DNA from: Syntrophomonadaceae bacterium | GTDB taxonomy: Bacteria; Bacillota; Dethiobacteria; DTU022; UBA8154 | NCBI GenBank assembly: GCA_003556225.1 | Contig: PWRN01000058.1 | Coordinates: 1 to 49,357, forward strand | Direction: 5' to 3' | Length of the DNA: 49,357 nucleotides | In this document: one piece after another, positions 1 through 12,859 of the stretch | How the letters are laid out: the number at the start of each line of letters is the position of its first letter | Numbering within the stretch: position 1 is the stretch's first letter | The notes under the pieces: generated by a model | Told to the model about the DNA's origin: nothing | Database searches by the model: none | Seen by the model: only the letters and a program-made list of their open reading frames with translations | Position numbers and translations under genes: made by a program

Positions 1-125
1 CCCGGCTCCATCGTGCGGCCCACGGCGATGTTTTGGATGTTGTAACCCCGGCGGCTGAAAAGCCCGGCGACCCGGGTAAGCACCCCGGGGCGATCTTCGA
101 CGAGAATCGCTAGAATGCGTTTCAA
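1..125 (-). CDS. ilvN: Acetolactate synthase small subunit, N-terminal fragment (runs off the window edge)
   Basis: Reverse-strand translation from a TTG at 125 gives (M)[41 protein letters not shown], typical of the IlvN ACT domain; the TTG overlaps the ilvB TGA. Confidence 0.85.
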   Translation of the reverse strand, partial: MKRILAILVEDRPGVLTRVAGLFSRRGYNIQNIAVGRTMEP

Positions 126-1804
126 TATCCGTCACCTCCGATCATTTCCACGATCGATGTATTGGGTGCAACCATGGGCAGCACGTTTTCTTCGGGATCA
201 ACCTGGAAATCGATCAGCACAGGTCCCGGGATGGAAAGGGCTTCCTGGATGGCCGGCGCTGCCTCACCGGGGGTCAGGACCCTCAGCCCTTTGGCCCCGT
301 ATGCTTCGGCCAACCGTACAAAGTCGGGGCTGCCTGCCATGCTGCTGTGGGAGTAGCGCCCCCCGTAGAAAAACTTTTGCCATTGGCGCACCATGCCCAG
401 GCACTGGTTGTTAATGATGGCGATCTTCACCGGCAGGTTATAATAGACGGCCGTGGCCAGTTCCTGGGAGTTCATCTGGAAGCTGCCGTCCCCGGCGATA
501 CAGACCACCGTCTGCTCGGGAAAGGCCACCTGGGCGCCGATGGCGGCAGGGAAGCCAAATCCCATGGTTCCCAGCCCTCCGGAAGAGATGAACCGCCGGG
601 GTGCTTTCAGCTGGCAGTAATGGGCTGCCCACATCTGGTGCTGACCGACATCGGTAGTGAAAATGGCCGTTCCGCCGGTCAAACGATTGAACTCTTCGAT
701 GACCAGCTGGGGTTTTAGGGAGCAGTCGGGCTTCTGATCGTAACAAAGAGGATACGCGGTTTTCCACTGCTGGACTTTTTCGTTCCAAGCCGTGATGTCG
801 GCGGGTTTAACCCGTTTGATCATTTCACGCAAAACCAGCTTGACATCTCCCACGATGGGGATTTCAGGAACTATGTTTTTACCGATCTCTGCCGGATCAA
901 TATCAATGTGAATGATGCGGGCCTGTCGGGCAAAGGTGTCCAACTTACCCGTCACCCTGTCGTCAAAGCGGACCCCTACAGCAATAAGCAAATCGCATTC
1001 ATCCAGGGCGTGGTTGGCCGCATAGGTCCCGTGCATACCCGGCATGCCCAAATAGAGTTCATAGTTGCTGGGCACGCTTCCCAGGCCTGTCAGGGTCGTA
1101 GTTACGGGAATGGATGTCTTGTTCGAAAACTCCATCAGCTCCTGGTGAGCCCCGGAACTGACGACACCGCCGCCGGAATAGATCACCGGCTGGGCAGCTT
1201 TTTTGATCGCGGAGACAGCCTTGGAGATCTGCCCCATATGGCCTTCGTACGTGGGTCGATACCCGGTGATGTCTACCTTGCTGGGGTAGCTGAAAAATCC
1301 CTCTTCCACCTGGACATCTTTGGGGAGGTCGATGAGCACCGGCCCTTTGCGGCCGGTATTGGCCACGTGGAAGGCTTTCTTGAAAGTCCAGGGAATTTCC
1401 TCGATGCTTTTCACCAGGAAGTTATGCTTGGTTATGGGCAGGGTGATCCCGGTGATATCCGCTTCCTGGAATGCATCAGTGCCGATAAAGGGCCTGGCTA
1501 CCTGCCCGGTTATCGCCACCAGGGGAACCGAGTCCATGTATGCCGTCGCGATGCCCGTAACCAGGTTGGTCGCTCCCGGGCCGGAAGTCGCAATAACAAC
1601 CCCCGGCTTGCCGCTAACCCGGGCATAGCCATCGGCAGCGTGGACAGCACCCTGTTCGTGGCGGGTTAGAATATGATGGAGTCCTTTTTTATAGATTTCG
1701 TCGTAGAGGGTTAACACCGCCCCTCCCGGAAAGCCGAACACAACATCGACATTTTCCTCTTGTAAACAGGCCAGGACCATTTGTGCGCCGTTTAACCTCG
1801 TCAT
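122..1804 (-). CDS. ilvB: Acetolactate synthase large subunit
   Basis: 560 aa ORF with ThDP-enzyme motifs ([45 protein letters not shown]). Confidence 0.96.
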   Translation of the reverse strand: MTRLNGAQMVLACLQEENVDVVFGFPGGAVLTLYDEIYKKGLHHILTRHEQGAVHAADGYARVSGKPGVVIATSGPGATNLVTGIATAYMDSVPLVAITGQVARPFIGTDAFQEADITGITLPITKHNFLVKSIEEIPWTFKKAFHVANTGRKGPVLIDLPKDVQVEEGFFSYPSKVDITGYRPTYEGHMGQISKAVSAIKKAAQPVIYSGGGVVSSGAHQELMEFSNKTSIPVTTTLTGLGSVPSNYELYLGMPGMHGTYAANHALDECDLLIAVGVRFDDRVTGKLDTFARQARIIHIDIDPAEIGKNIVPEIPIVGDVKLVLREMIKRVKPADITAWNEKVQQWKTAYPLCYDQKPDCSLKPQLVIEEFNRLTGGTAIFTTDVGQHQMWAAHYCQLKAPRRFISSGGLGTMGFGFPAAIGAQVAFPEQTVVCIAGDGSFQMNSQELATAVYYNLPVKIAIINNQCLGMVRQWQKFFYGGRYSHSSMAGSPDFVRLAEAYGAKGLRVLTPGEAAPAIQEALSIPGPVLIDFQVDPEENVLPMVAPNTSIVEMIGGDGY

Positions 1805-1848
1805 ACTTTCACCTCATTTTCCTCAGACAATGTTGCCCTACATGATTT

Positions 1849-3507
1849 TTATTTCAAAACAGCGCCTTCTCCCGCCGAGGCAACCTGGGCGGCGTAACGC
1901 CGCAAGTACCCCCGGGTGACAGGAGGGGGCGGCAGTTCCAGGGCAGCGCGGCGCGTTTCCAGAATTTCCGTTGGCAGATCCAGATCCAGGCGCCGCCCCG
2001 GAATATCGATCAAGATCTGGTCTCCTTCTTCGACCAGGGCCAAGGGGCCACCTTCCATGGCTTCGGGAGAAATATGGCCGATCGCGGCGCCCCGGGTGGC
2101 TCCCGAGAACCGGCCATCGGTGATCAGGGCCACCTCTTTATCCAGGCCCATACCGGCAACCGCTGACGTGGGTGCCAGCATTTCCCGCATGCCCGGACCT
2201 CCTTGAGGCCCCTCGTAGCGGATCACGATAACATCACCCGCTTCTATTTTTCCGGCTAAAATAGCCTCCACGGCGGATTCTTCCCCGTTAAACACCCGGG
2301 CTCTCAACTGTCGTTTTTGCATGGCCGGATCCACGGCTCCCTGTTTAACCACGGCCCCCTGGGGAGCCAGGTTGCCAAAAAGCACGGCCAATCCGCCCTG
2401 GGGACGGTATGGGGCTTCCAGGGTGTGGATTATTTTCCCGTCAGGCGCGGCCGCGTAGGAGATATTCTTTTCCACGGTCTCGCCGGTCACGGTAATCAGC
2501 CCGGGATCGATCAGGTTGCCGCGGGCCAGTTCTCTCATGACGGCCATAACACCGCCGGCTTTATCCAGGTGCTCGATGTGGTCGGGACCTGCCGGGCTTA
2601 AGGAACAGAGCTGCGGCGTGCGGGCGCTGATCGTGTTGATGGCGTCAAGTTCCAGGGGCACATGCAGCTCGAACGCCACGGCCAGCAGGTGCAGCAGCGT
2701 ATTGGTCGAACAGCCCAGGGCCATATCCACGGCCAGGGCATTCTCCAGTGTTCGTGATGTCATGATGGTGGAGGGTTTGAGATCTCTTTCCCAGAGGTGC
2801 ATGATTTTCCTGCCGGACTCCCGGGCCAGGCGAAGCCGACCGGCCATGACTGCCGGTATGGTTCCGTTGCCCGGGAGGGCCATGCCCAGGGCTTCGGTCA
2901 TGCAGTTCATGGAGTTGGCGGTGAACATCCCGGCACAGGAACCGCACCCCGGGCAGGCAGATTGCTCCAGTTCGTGCAGTTCTTCTTCGGTCATCCGATC
3001 GGCCTTCACCGCACCAACGGCTTCGAATACCTTGCTTAAATCGACTTTTTCTCCCCGGTGCTCCCCGGCCAGCATGGGCCCCCCGCTGATGAAAATCGAA
3101 GGCAGGTCCAGGCGTGCAGCCGCCATCAGCATACCCGGGGTAATCTTATCACAGTTGGGGATAAAAACCAGGGCGTCGAACCCGTGGGCCTGCACCATGG
3201 CTTCCACGCTGTCAGCGATGATTTCCCGGCTGGCCAGGGAATATTTCATCCCCTGGTGTCCCATGGCAATTCCATCGCAGACGCCAATGGTGGAAAATTC
3301 CACGGGAAGTCCCCCGGCCGAGTAGACCCCTGCCTTCACCCCTGCGGCGATGCGGTCCAGGTGAATATGACCCGGCACGATTTCATTGGCCGAGTTCACG
3401 ATGCCGATCAGGGGTCGGCTCAGGTCTGCAGCGGTGTAACCCATGGCATAGAACAGGGAGCGGTGGGGGGCCCGCTCCAACCCTTGCTTAACCTGGTTGC
3501 TGCGCAT
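1849..3507 (-). CDS. ilvD: Dihydroxy-acid dehydratase
   Basis: 552 aa [74 protein letters not shown]. Confidence 0.97.
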   Translation of the reverse strand: MRSNQVKQGLERAPHRSLFYAMGYTAADLSRPLIGIVNSANEIVPGHIHLDRIAAGVKAGVYSAGGLPVEFSTIGVCDGIAMGHQGMKYSLASREIIADSVEAMVQAHGFDALVFIPNCDKITPGMLMAAARLDLPSIFISGGPMLAGEHRGEKVDLSKVFEAVGAVKADRMTEEELHELEQSACPGCGSCAGMFTANSMNCMTEALGMALPGNGTIPAVMAGRLRLARESGRKIMHLWERDLKPSTIMTSRTLENALAVDMALGCSTNTLLHLLAVAFELHVPLELDAINTISARTPQLCSLSPAGPDHIEHLDKAGGVMAVMRELARGNLIDPGLITVTGETVEKNISYAAAPDGKIIHTLEAPYRPQGGLAVLFGNLAPQGAVVKQGAVDPAMQKRQLRARVFNGEESAVEAILAGKIEAGDVIVIRYEGPQGGPGMREMLAPTSAVAGMGLDKEVALITDGRFSGATRGAAIGHISPEAMEGGPLALVEEGDQILIDIPGRRLDLDLPTEILETRRAALELPPPPVTRGYLRRYAAQVASAGEGAVLK

Positions 3508-3510
3508 CGC

Positions 3511-4416
3511 TTATTTGGCCTCCTTTTTTTCGGCTTCTTGATCCACCGGGGTGCCATTTTGTTCCGCGTACTCGTGAAATATCTTCATCAACCTTTTTGT
3601 CTGGGGGCCTGGCGTTCCGTCTCCAACAAGTCGGCTGTCAATACGGACCGCCGGGATGAGTTCGGCCGCTGTTCCTGTCAGGAAACACTCCCGGGCAATA
3701 TAAAGCTCGTGCCGGGTAAAGGGGCGTTCCAGGACGGGGATTCCCTCCTGGCGGGCCAGCTCCATTACCATGTTGCGAGTAATCCCTTCCAGGATTCCCA
3801 GGTACGCGGGAGGGGTGATCAGCTGCCCTTTTTTATCGATAATAAAGATGTTGGAACCGGATCCTTCCACGATATAGCCTTCCGGGCTCAGCATCAGCGC
3901 TTCCATAACGCCGGCCTGGGCCGCTTCCATTTTGACCAGGATGTTGTTCAGGTAGTTGAGCGACTTGATCCGGGGCTCGAAGGTGTCCGCTCTGCGCTGG
4001 CGCGTTGCCACGGTGATCACGCTCAACCCTTCTTCATAGAACTCCTGGGGAAAAAGCGAAATGGTATCGGCAATGATGATCACAGAAGCCCGGGGGCACT
4101 TTTTGGGATCCAAGCCCAGGTCACCCTCGCCGCGGGAAACCACGATGCGGATATAGGCATCCCTCAGGTTGTTTTGACGCATGGTTTCCAGGGTGGCTTC
4201 TTCCATCTCCTCGATAGGAATGGGGACCTTCAGCATAATGTGGTGGGCCGATTCATACAGCCTTTCCAGGTGTTCGGTCAGTTTAAACACGCGGCCGTTA
4301 TAGGCGCGAATGCCTTCAAAAACCCCGTCACCATAGAGGAAGCCATGATCAAAAACCGACACTTTCGCTCCTTCTTTGGATACATAGTGGCCATCAAGAT
4401 ACACTTTTAGGCTCAT
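3511..4416 (-). CDS. ilvE: Branched-chain amino acid aminotransferase
   Basis: MSLKVYLDGHYVSKEGAKVSVFDHGFLYGDGVFEGIRAY... The longer ORF to 4563 reads back through the T-box leader; ATG at 4416 follows a G-rich SD. Confidence 0.95.
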   Translation of the reverse strand: MSLKVYLDGHYVSKEGAKVSVFDHGFLYGDGVFEGIRAYNGRVFKLTEHLERLYESAHHIMLKVPIPIEEMEEATLETMRQNNLRDAYIRIVVSRGEGDLGLDPKKCPRASVIIIADTISLFPQEFYEEGLSVITVATRQRRADTFEPRIKSLNYLNNILVKMEAAQAGVMEALMLSPEGYIVEGSGSNIFIIDKKGQLITPPAYLGILEGITRNMVMELARQEGIPVLERPFTRHELYIARECFLTGTAAELIPAVRIDSRLVGDGTPGPQTKRLMKIFHEYAEQNGTPVDQEAEKKEAK

Positions 4417-4508
4417 CGACAGTCTGTCCCCCCGATACCGGCAGAACCAGACATTCACCTCCTTGGTATTGGTAATGGTTACGCTGTGTGAATTTGTTTT
4501 CTGCTTGT

Positions 4509-4547
4509 AAAAAAAACTCCTCCACCCGTTAAAGGGACGAAGGAGTT
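4509..4547 (-). terminator. T-box-regulated intrinsic terminator
   Basis: Minus strand AACTCCT-TCGTCCCTTTAACGGGTGG-AGGAGTT followed by TTTTTT. Confidence 0.88.
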
Positions 4548-4858
4548 GTCTCCGCGGTACCACCCTTTTTGCCCCTGCCAGGGCCGCTTCAGGTCAGGAT
4601 CACGATTCCAGAAACGATAACGGATTTACCCGTCCTTCCCTAGTTAAGCCGCGTGCCGCAGAACACAACAGGTGAGGCTCCATGAGTCCACCGCTAAAAC
4701 ATCCTGGCGAAAAAAGAGGCGGGCTTTTTCGAGAAGTCACTCCGGGGCGACAAAGCGAGCAGGCCCCCACCGGCTTGCAGCATCCGCCGGCTCTCTGCAG
4801 AGAAACCTGCTTTCTTCCTGTCCCCTTCACAGCTTTGCTGTTTATGTCAGAAAAATTA
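4509..4858 (-). promoter_or_regulatory. T-box leader (tRNA-sensing riboswitch) upstream of ilvE, probably branched-chain-amino-acid specific
   Basis: Minus strand carries the T-box sequence AGGGTGGTACCGCG (about 4553-4566), a stem I AG-box/GNUG-like region CAGAGAGCCGGCGGATGCTGCAAGCCGG (about 4770-4800), stem I base GGGG/CCCC and AGCAGG/CCTGCT helices, and a terminal hairpin with a U-run. Confidence 0.93.
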
Positions 4859-4864
4859 ATTTTT

Positions 4865-4893
4865 ATTATATAAGCAGAACAAACAGTTGTCAA
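4865..4893 (-). promoter_or_regulatory. Sigma-A-type promoter of the T-box/ilv operon
   Basis: Minus strand TTGACA - 17 nt - TATAAT, exact consensus boxes, just upstream of the leader. Confidence 0.9.
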
Positions 4894-4913
4894 CACGATT
4901 CTTACGGCATTTT

Positions 4914-6413
4914 TCAGGCACTGGGGTAGACGGTCTCACCCCGTTCTTCTTCCTGGTAAAGCAAGCTGGTATCCACCGCAAACAAGTTCTCCATCTTGAG
5001 ATGCTGCCCTTTGGAAGAGTGGGCGGTGTTATTGCCTGAACTCACAGGAATTTGTGCCGATAAGGGTGCGATCTCTCCCCGGCGACGCTTGAAAAACGAC
5101 AGGGCGACCTGGGGAAAAAGAATATAGGATAGTAGATCCTCTTCTCTTTCCATGAAGAACCTTATTTCTTCCCGGGCTTTTTCCAGCTCGGGCTCCAGGA
5201 GATCCGCCGGGCGCCCATGGAAGGGTTGTTCACCCTTGAGCACTTTTTTCTGCAGGTCCGGGTCTACTTCCCCCGGTGGCTTCCCGTATAAACCCTTGAG
5301 ATAGTTTTTCACTTCTTTCAGAATGACCTTGTAGCGCTCCCCGGTAATAACGTTCATCACAGCCTGCGTCCCCACAATTTGGCTGGAAGGTGTAACCAGG
5401 GGCGGAAAGCCCAACTCCTCCCGGACCCGGGGAACTTCCTTGAGCACATCACCCAAAAGGTGGGAGGCATTTTGGCTTTCCAGCTGCGAAGCCAGGTTGG
5501 AGAGCATCCCGCCGGGGATCTGGTAGGTCAACACCGAGGTATCTACCCCGATAACCACATCCAGAGGAATATCGTATTTGCCGCGAATACTTTTAAAATA
5601 TTCACCAATGTGGGCAATCCGGTTTAAGTCCAGGCCGGTATCGTACACCGTTCCCCTGAGGGCTGCCACGAGACTGTCGGTGGCCGGCTGCGAAGAGCCC
5701 AGGGAAAGGGCTGAAATGGCCGTATCCACCACGTCACATCCGGCTTCAATGCCTTTCAAGTATGACATGGCGGCCATGCCGCTGGTGAAATGGGAGTGCA
5801 GTTGCAAGGGAACCTGCACATTTTCTTTTAACTTATTAACCAGGTCGTACGCATCGTACGGTGTAATTAGGCCTGCCATGTCTTTAATGCAGATGGAGTC
5901 CGCTCCTTTTTCCTCCAGCTTGCAAGCAAGTTCCACAAAGTGGTCAATGCTGTGCAGTGGGCTGGTGGTATAACAGATGGCCAACTGGACGTGGGCCCCG
6001 GCTTCCTTGGTAGATGTGATGGCTTGTTCCATGTTGCGCGTATCATTTAAGGCATCGAAAATGCGAATAATATCGATACCGTTTTTTACCGCCAGCTTCA
6101 CAAAGGCATCTACCACGTCATCCGGGTAGTGATGATAACCCACGAGATTTTGTCCGCGCAAAAGCATTTGCAGCTTGGTTTCCTTGGCCTTTTCCCGAAG
6201 GGTCGAAAGGCGTTTCCAGGGATCCTCATCCAGGTATCTCATGCAAGAGTCAAAGGTGGCTCCCCCCCATACTTCCAAGGAGTGGTACCCAACCTGGTCG
6301 ATCTCAGCGATGATGGGCAGCATATCATCGATGTGTAAGCGCGTTGCCATTAGCGATTGGTGAGCATCTCTTAATGTTGTATCGGTAATGCCCACCTTCT
6401 TGTTTTTTTGCAA
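4914..6413 (-). CDS. Pyruvate/oxaloacetate carboxyltransferase-type protein (OadA/PycB family), no biotinyl domain visible
   Basis: MQKNKKVGITDTTLRDAHQSLMATRLHIDDMLPIIAEIDQVGYHSLEVWGGATFDSCMRYLDEDPWKRL; C-terminus lacks an AMKM biotinylation motif. Confidence 0.85.
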   Translation of the reverse strand: MQKNKKVGITDTTLRDAHQSLMATRLHIDDMLPIIAEIDQVGYHSLEVWGGATFDSCMRYLDEDPWKRLSTLREKAKETKLQMLLRGQNLVGYHHYPDDVVDAFVKLAVKNGIDIIRIFDALNDTRNMEQAITSTKEAGAHVQLAICYTTSPLHSIDHFVELACKLEEKGADSICIKDMAGLITPYDAYDLVNKLKENVQVPLQLHSHFTSGMAAMSYLKGIEAGCDVVDTAISALSLGSSQPATDSLVAALRGTVYDTGLDLNRIAHIGEYFKSIRGKYDIPLDVVIGVDTSVLTYQIPGGMLSNLASQLESQNASHLLGDVLKEVPRVREELGFPPLVTPSSQIVGTQAVMNVITGERYKVILKEVKNYLKGLYGKPPGEVDPDLQKKVLKGEQPFHGRPADLLEPELEKAREEIRFFMEREEDLLSYILFPQVALSFFKRRRGEIAPLSAQIPVSSGNNTAHSSKGQHLKMENLFAVDTSLLYQEEERGETVYPSA

Positions 6414-6561
6414 GCGATATCCTCCTTTCCCGCGTTAATCTACAAAACAGGGATTACATCAAAAAAAGATAGACAATAAGAATTTGACATGTAAAAAGCA
6501 AATTCCTGCTCGGCGAAAAAGAAAATCTGAGCGATCCAGAAGCTGACACCAACATCTTCTC

Positions 6562-8007
6562 TTACCGCCTTGCGAAAGTGGCTGCTGCCTGGCCGGCCGC
6601 GCGACCCAGGTAAAGGCTTTCACTTAAAGGCATGCCTTCCAGCAAAGCTTCCCCATGGAGCCCGCCGGCAATCTCCCCCGCCGCGTACAGGCCCGGCACA
6701 ACCTCGCCGTGGCGTCGGACTTCCCCCAGGGGGGTAACCGAAAGGCCGCCCAAGGTATAATCCACCCCGGCTTTAACCGGGGCCAAGAGATAGGGCGGCT
6801 CCAGTTGCAGGCCGGGAGCTCGATCAAGCCAGCCTCTTTCCACAGCATGATCCCAGCTGTCAAAGGAGGTAAAACGGTTCGACCCTACGGGAATACTGTC
6901 TGCGAAAGCCACCAAAAAAACCCCGTCAGGAGGAGCGTTTATAATGAATGAAAAGGCTTCCGCCTCGTGAGAACGGCTTAATTCCAGGACCTGGCCCTGG
7001 TGATTGATCAAAAACAGCCCTTCCCAGGAGTTTCGGGCCAGCAGCTCCTGCTGACCCTGGGAAGGCGACTCCAGGATAATTCGCCGGCTCAAAAAGCCGA
7101 ACTGCACAATATCTGCCTGCAGGGATGCAGCCAATTGCAGGCCTCGGCCCCGCTGGTCGGAGCGAAGCTTAAGGAGATGATGCTCTGGCAAAAAATCTTT
7201 CCAGGACCTCAGGTCACCGCTAAATCCCCCATCGGCCAGAATAACGGCCTGCACGTAAAAAAGGTCCGCTCCCTCCTGGTCATTGCGCAAGGCCAGGGCC
7301 TGGAACTGGCTGCCCTCTTCAGCCAACTCTATCCAGGCTACCGTTTCTTCTTGAACAAAAACAGCGCGCTGCGCCAGCATTTGGAGCAGTTTCTCTCGGA
7401 GAAGCTGCCCGGCCTGGGGGATGGATGTTTGCAGCCAAAAGGGATTGTACTCCGGGCGGGGGAGTCGGTCGAAAGGGATGCCCAGATCCTGCATCCATAA
7501 GAGGAGAGCGGGAGCTTGTTCAACAAACAGCTGCAAGAGGTGGGGATCATTCATGCCCTCACCCCGCAAGTGTAGTGTTCGATGGAAAGATTCCCGGGTC
7601 GGCCTCAGCACCTCTTCTCTTGCTTCATCTTCATTCACTCCGGGAGGTGCTTCGCCACTGTTTTCGAAATGATCTGCTGAATGATCTGCTGACCAGGCTT
7701 GCTGTATGGGCGCTCCCCAGGTGGCCAGACCTTCATTTACCAGGAATGAAGTGTCACTTCCCAGTTCCTGTCCCTGGGGGAAAAGGTGCACCTGGGCCCC
7801 GTGATCTGCAGCAACCAGGGCGGCTACCAGGGCGGCAGTGGTCCCCCCGATCACGGCGACGTCTCCCCCCCGGGGAATATTCCGGGGGACATCTGGCCTG
7901 TGTCGCGTGAAGAGAGAAAGGTTTTGCATGTACAGCTGGAAAGCCCACGCGCCAAGGAGCACCAGGATAAGCATGACAGCGCCAAGGAAGAAAAAACGGT
8001 TTCTCAC
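6562..8007 (-). CDS. Membrane-anchored FAD-dependent oxidoreductase (fumarate reductase flavoprotein-like)
   Basis: N-terminal TM helix; dinucleotide-binding-like DVAVIGGTTAALVAALVAADHGAQVHLF; C-terminal GLYAAGEIAGGLHG...ESLYLGRAAGQAAA. Confidence 0.75.
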   Translation of the reverse strand: MRNRFFFLGAVMLILVLLGAWAFQLYMQNLSLFTRHRPDVPRNIPRGGDVAVIGGTTAALVAALVAADHGAQVHLFPQGQELGSDTSFLVNEGLATWGAPIQQAWSADHSADHFENSGEAPPGVNEDEAREEVLRPTRESFHRTLHLRGEGMNDPHLLQLFVEQAPALLLWMQDLGIPFDRLPRPEYNPFWLQTSIPQAGQLLREKLLQMLAQRAVFVQEETVAWIELAEEGSQFQALALRNDQEGADLFYVQAVILADGGFSGDLRSWKDFLPEHHLLKLRSDQRGRGLQLAASLQADIVQFGFLSRRIILESPSQGQQELLARNSWEGLFLINHQGQVLELSRSHEAEAFSFIINAPPDGVFLVAFADSIPVGSNRFTSFDSWDHAVERGWLDRAPGLQLEPPYLLAPVKAGVDYTLGGLSVTPLGEVRRHGEVVPGLYAAGEIAGGLHGEALLEGMPLSESLYLGRAAGQAAATFARR

Positions 8008-8036
8008 AAGACATCCCCCTCAAGGGAGCCGCCGGG

Positions 8037-10490
8037 CTAGTCTTTTTTGATTGCGGCCAGGTTGACAACTTTATCTTCAGGGGCAAGCCGGATCAAGGTA
8101 ACACCTCGTGCATAACGCCCCAGCAGGGAAACCTGGTTAACCTTTTCCCGGATAACTTGACCGCGGGCCGTGATGATAAGGAACTCCTCGGTATTTTGAA
8201 CAGGGTACACGCTAACCAATCGGCCGGTGCGTTTATCCAGCTTGAGTGCCTTCAGGCCTTTGCCACCGCGGTTTTGCAGCTTGAAGTCCACGGCCTTTGT
8301 GCGTTTACCGAAACCCTTTTCCGTGACAAAAAGCAGATCGTGGGTCTTTTCTTTTTCCCGATCAATGAGGTTCATCGCCACCACATCTTCTCCCGGGGAA
8401 AGGGCGATCCCCTTTACCCCCCGGGCCGTTCGTCCCAGGGTGCGCAGTTGGTCGGTAGCAAAACGAATCAGAGAACCGGAAGAAGTAGCCAGCATAACAG
8501 CGCTCACCTCTTCAGCGGGATCGCTTTCCCCGCTTAAATGACGAACAGAAATCAACTCATCCCCATCTTGCAGGGCCAGTCCAATGAGGCCAGAACGCCG
8601 AGCGCCCGCATATTCCCGCAGCTGGGTTTTTTTAATTAACCCCTTCTTCGTGGACATTAGAATGTGATCCGCCTCTCCGAATTCCACCAGGGGGAAAATG
8701 GCCGTGATATATTCGCCGCTTTCCAGTGGTAGCAGATTGATGATAGCTGTTCCCTTGGCGTGCCGTCCGGCTTCAGGGACGTCATAAACTTTCAAGGGAT
8801 AAACTTTTCCGGCGTTGCTGAAGCAAAGCAGCTTATCCCGGGTTGAAGAGACGAAGAGCTGCTGCAAAAAATCTTTGCCCCGCATGGAATGTCCGGCAAT
8901 ACCGCGGCCTCCGCGATGTTGACTGCGGTACGTGGACAGAGGGATACGCTTGATGTACCCTTGATTAGTCAAGGTAATCACGACTTTTTCTTCCAGGATA
9001 AGATCGTGAAAAGCGATCTCTCCTTCATCGGGCACGATACGGGTCCTCCGGGGATCGCCAAATTTTTTCTTGATCTCCTGCAGTTCCCGGTTAATCTCTT
9101 TCAAAATTAGATTTTCATCACCCAGCAGGGCTTCCAGGTAGGCGATCTCTTCCATGAGGGAGCGGTATTCTTCTTCCAGTTTATGGCGTTCCAGGGCCGT
9201 TAACCTTTGCAAGCGCATATCCAAAATGGCCTGTGCTTGTTTTTCGCTGAAGGAAAACTCCTTGATCAAGCCAGCTTTTGCCTCTTCTCCATCAGCCGAA
9301 GCCCTGATCAAAGTGATGATCCGGTCCAGGTTGTCCAGGGCCTTGCGCAGACCTTCCACGATGTGTGCCCGGTCGCGAGCCTTGCGCAGGAGGAACCCGG
9401 AACGCCGAGTAATAATCTCCTTTTGGTGCTCCAAATACGCTGTAAGCACTTCCCAAAGGGTCATGACCTGGGGTTTATTATCCGCCAGGGCGAGCATTAT
9501 GATCCCGAACGTCTGCTGCAAGGGGGAAAACTTGTAAAGCTGATTTAAAATGACATCCGGGTTGTAACCGCGCTTGATCTCTATTACGATGCGCACGCCA
9601 TCACGGTCGGATTCATCCCGGAGTTCGGCGATCCCGTCTATTCTTTTCTCACGTACCAGCTCAGCGATTTTTTCGATGAGCCGTGCCTTGTTTTGCAGGT
9701 AAGGAACCTCGGTGATGAGCAGAGTCGTTTTACCGTCGTCGGATCGATCCAGGTGGGTTTTCCCCCGTACTTTGATGGTTCCTCTTCCGGTTAAGTAGGC
9801 CTCGCGAATGCCCTGGTGCCCCAGGATCAGGCCTCCCGTGGGAAAGTCCGGTCCCTGGATAAACTCCAGGAGGTCTTCCCCGGTGGCCTCGGGGTTTTTG
9901 ATCAGATGAGAGAGCGCATCGATGGTTTCATTTAAGTTATGGGGGGGGATATTGGTCGCCATGCCTACCGCAATACCTGAAGATCCGTTGACCAGGATAT
10001 TCGGAAAACGTGAGGGCAGCACAACAGGCTCGTTCAAGGTTTCGTCAAAGTTAAGCCGGTAGTCCACCGTTTCTTTTTCCAGGTCCCGCAGCATTTCCAG
10101 GGCCAGGGGTGACATGCGCGCTTCCGTGTAGCGCATGGCTGCCGCCGAATCGCCGTCCATGGAACCAAAATTCCCGTGACCGTCTACCATGGGATACCGG
10201 GTGGAAAAGTCCTGTGCCATGCGCACCATGGCTTCGTAAACAGCCTGGTCGCCGTGAGGATGATACTTGCCGAGGACTTCACCGACTAAGCGGGCTGATT
10301 TCTTATGAGGCTTGTCCGGAGCCATGTTCAGGTCCTGCATGGCGAAGAGAATGCGACGATGCACCGGTTTTAAGCCATCGCGTACATCCGGCAAAGCGCG
10401 GCTAACAATCACACTCATGGCATAGTCCATAAACGATCGTTTTACTTCATCATGGAGCGCGACGCTAACGGTATTTCCTTCTTGCCTCAT
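8037..10490 (-). CDS. gyrA: DNA gyrase subunit A
   Basis: [39 protein letters not shown]; GyrA-box QHRGGRG. Start set at ATG 10490 behind GAGGAGGGG. Confidence 0.97.
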   Translation of the reverse strand: MRQEGNTVSVALHDEVKRSFMDYAMSVIVSRALPDVRDGLKPVHRRILFAMQDLNMAPDKPHKKSARLVGEVLGKYHPHGDQAVYEAMVRMAQDFSTRYPMVDGHGNFGSMDGDSAAAMRYTEARMSPLALEMLRDLEKETVDYRLNFDETLNEPVVLPSRFPNILVNGSSGIAVGMATNIPPHNLNETIDALSHLIKNPEATGEDLLEFIQGPDFPTGGLILGHQGIREAYLTGRGTIKVRGKTHLDRSDDGKTTLLITEVPYLQNKARLIEKIAELVREKRIDGIAELRDESDRDGVRIVIEIKRGYNPDVILNQLYKFSPLQQTFGIIMLALADNKPQVMTLWEVLTAYLEHQKEIITRRSGFLLRKARDRAHIVEGLRKALDNLDRIITLIRASADGEEAKAGLIKEFSFSEKQAQAILDMRLQRLTALERHKLEEEYRSLMEEIAYLEALLGDENLILKEINRELQEIKKKFGDPRRTRIVPDEGEIAFHDLILEEKVVITLTNQGYIKRIPLSTYRSQHRGGRGIAGHSMRGKDFLQQLFVSSTRDKLLCFSNAGKVYPLKVYDVPEAGRHAKGTAIINLLPLESGEYITAIFPLVEFGEADHILMSTKKGLIKKTQLREYAGARRSGLIGLALQDGDELISVRHLSGESDPAEEVSAVMLATSSGSLIRFATDQLRTLGRTARGVKGIALSPGEDVVAMNLIDREKEKTHDLLFVTEKGFGKRTKAVDFKLQNRGGKGLKALKLDKRTGRLVSVYPVQNTEEFLIITARGQVIREKVNQVSLLGRYARGVTLIRLAPEDKVVNLAAIKKD

Positions 10491-10648
10491 GCTCGTAAAC
10501 CCCTCCTCAATCCGTAGCTCCCTCAGCATAAAATTTGATTATAAATAAAAAATTTCCTCTTTCCGGAAAAGCACTTTCTCCCCTGGAAGGCTGCTGCAAA
10601 GCAACTATTTTGCCAGCCTCGTCCCGGTTTTCATGAATACCGACCCCG

Positions 10649-12565
<1,917 letters not shown>

Positions 12566-12582
12566 TCAACCTCCACAATATC

Positions 12583-12825
12583 TTATTCCTGCAAATGCTT
12601 TTCAATCCTTTTTTGCAGTGTGACAGGCGATATCGATGAAGGGAAGACCTTCTCCGTGGTAATAACAAATGAGTTGGTGGCTTTTATGTCATTCCCGGAA
12701 GCAGGACCTCCATAAAAATGTTCAAAAAAACGGTTGTTGCCCGCGTTATGTTGTAATTTAACGTCAAAAATGCCGACTAAGTCCGTGAGAGCGACGACCT
12801 TGGAATTACCAATGTGCAAAAACAA
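12583..12825 (-). CDS. DUF370 / RemA-RemB (YaaB)-like protein
   Basis: LFLHIGNSKVVALTDLVGIFDVK... in the usual recF-gyrB neighbourhood; TTG start at 12825 behind AAGGAGGAT. Confidence 0.85.
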   Translation of the reverse strand: MFLHIGNSKVVALTDLVGIFDVKLQHNAGNNRFFEHFYGGPASGNDIKATNSFVITTEKVFPSSISPVTLQKRIEKHLQE

Positions 12826-12859
12826 TTGTTTTATCCTCCTTGTACCGAATTTGGGGTAG

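Noticed and set aside
908-1669. 253-aa ORF antisense to ilvB
   Set aside because: Shadow ORF; the minus strand encodes a clear acetolactate synthase.
3058-4410. 450-aa plus-strand ORF opposite ilvD/ilvE
   Set aside because: Antisense shadow of two well-conserved genes in GC-rich sequence; no SD and no recognisable motifs.
4417-4563. N-terminal extension of the ilvE ORF
   Set aside because: Encoded by T-box antiterminator/terminator sequence; conserved protein begins at ATG 4416.
4600-4896. 98-aa minus-strand ORF (and plus-strand ORFs 4672-4929)
   Set aside because: Lie within the T-box leader and its promoter; the RNA structure explains the sequence.
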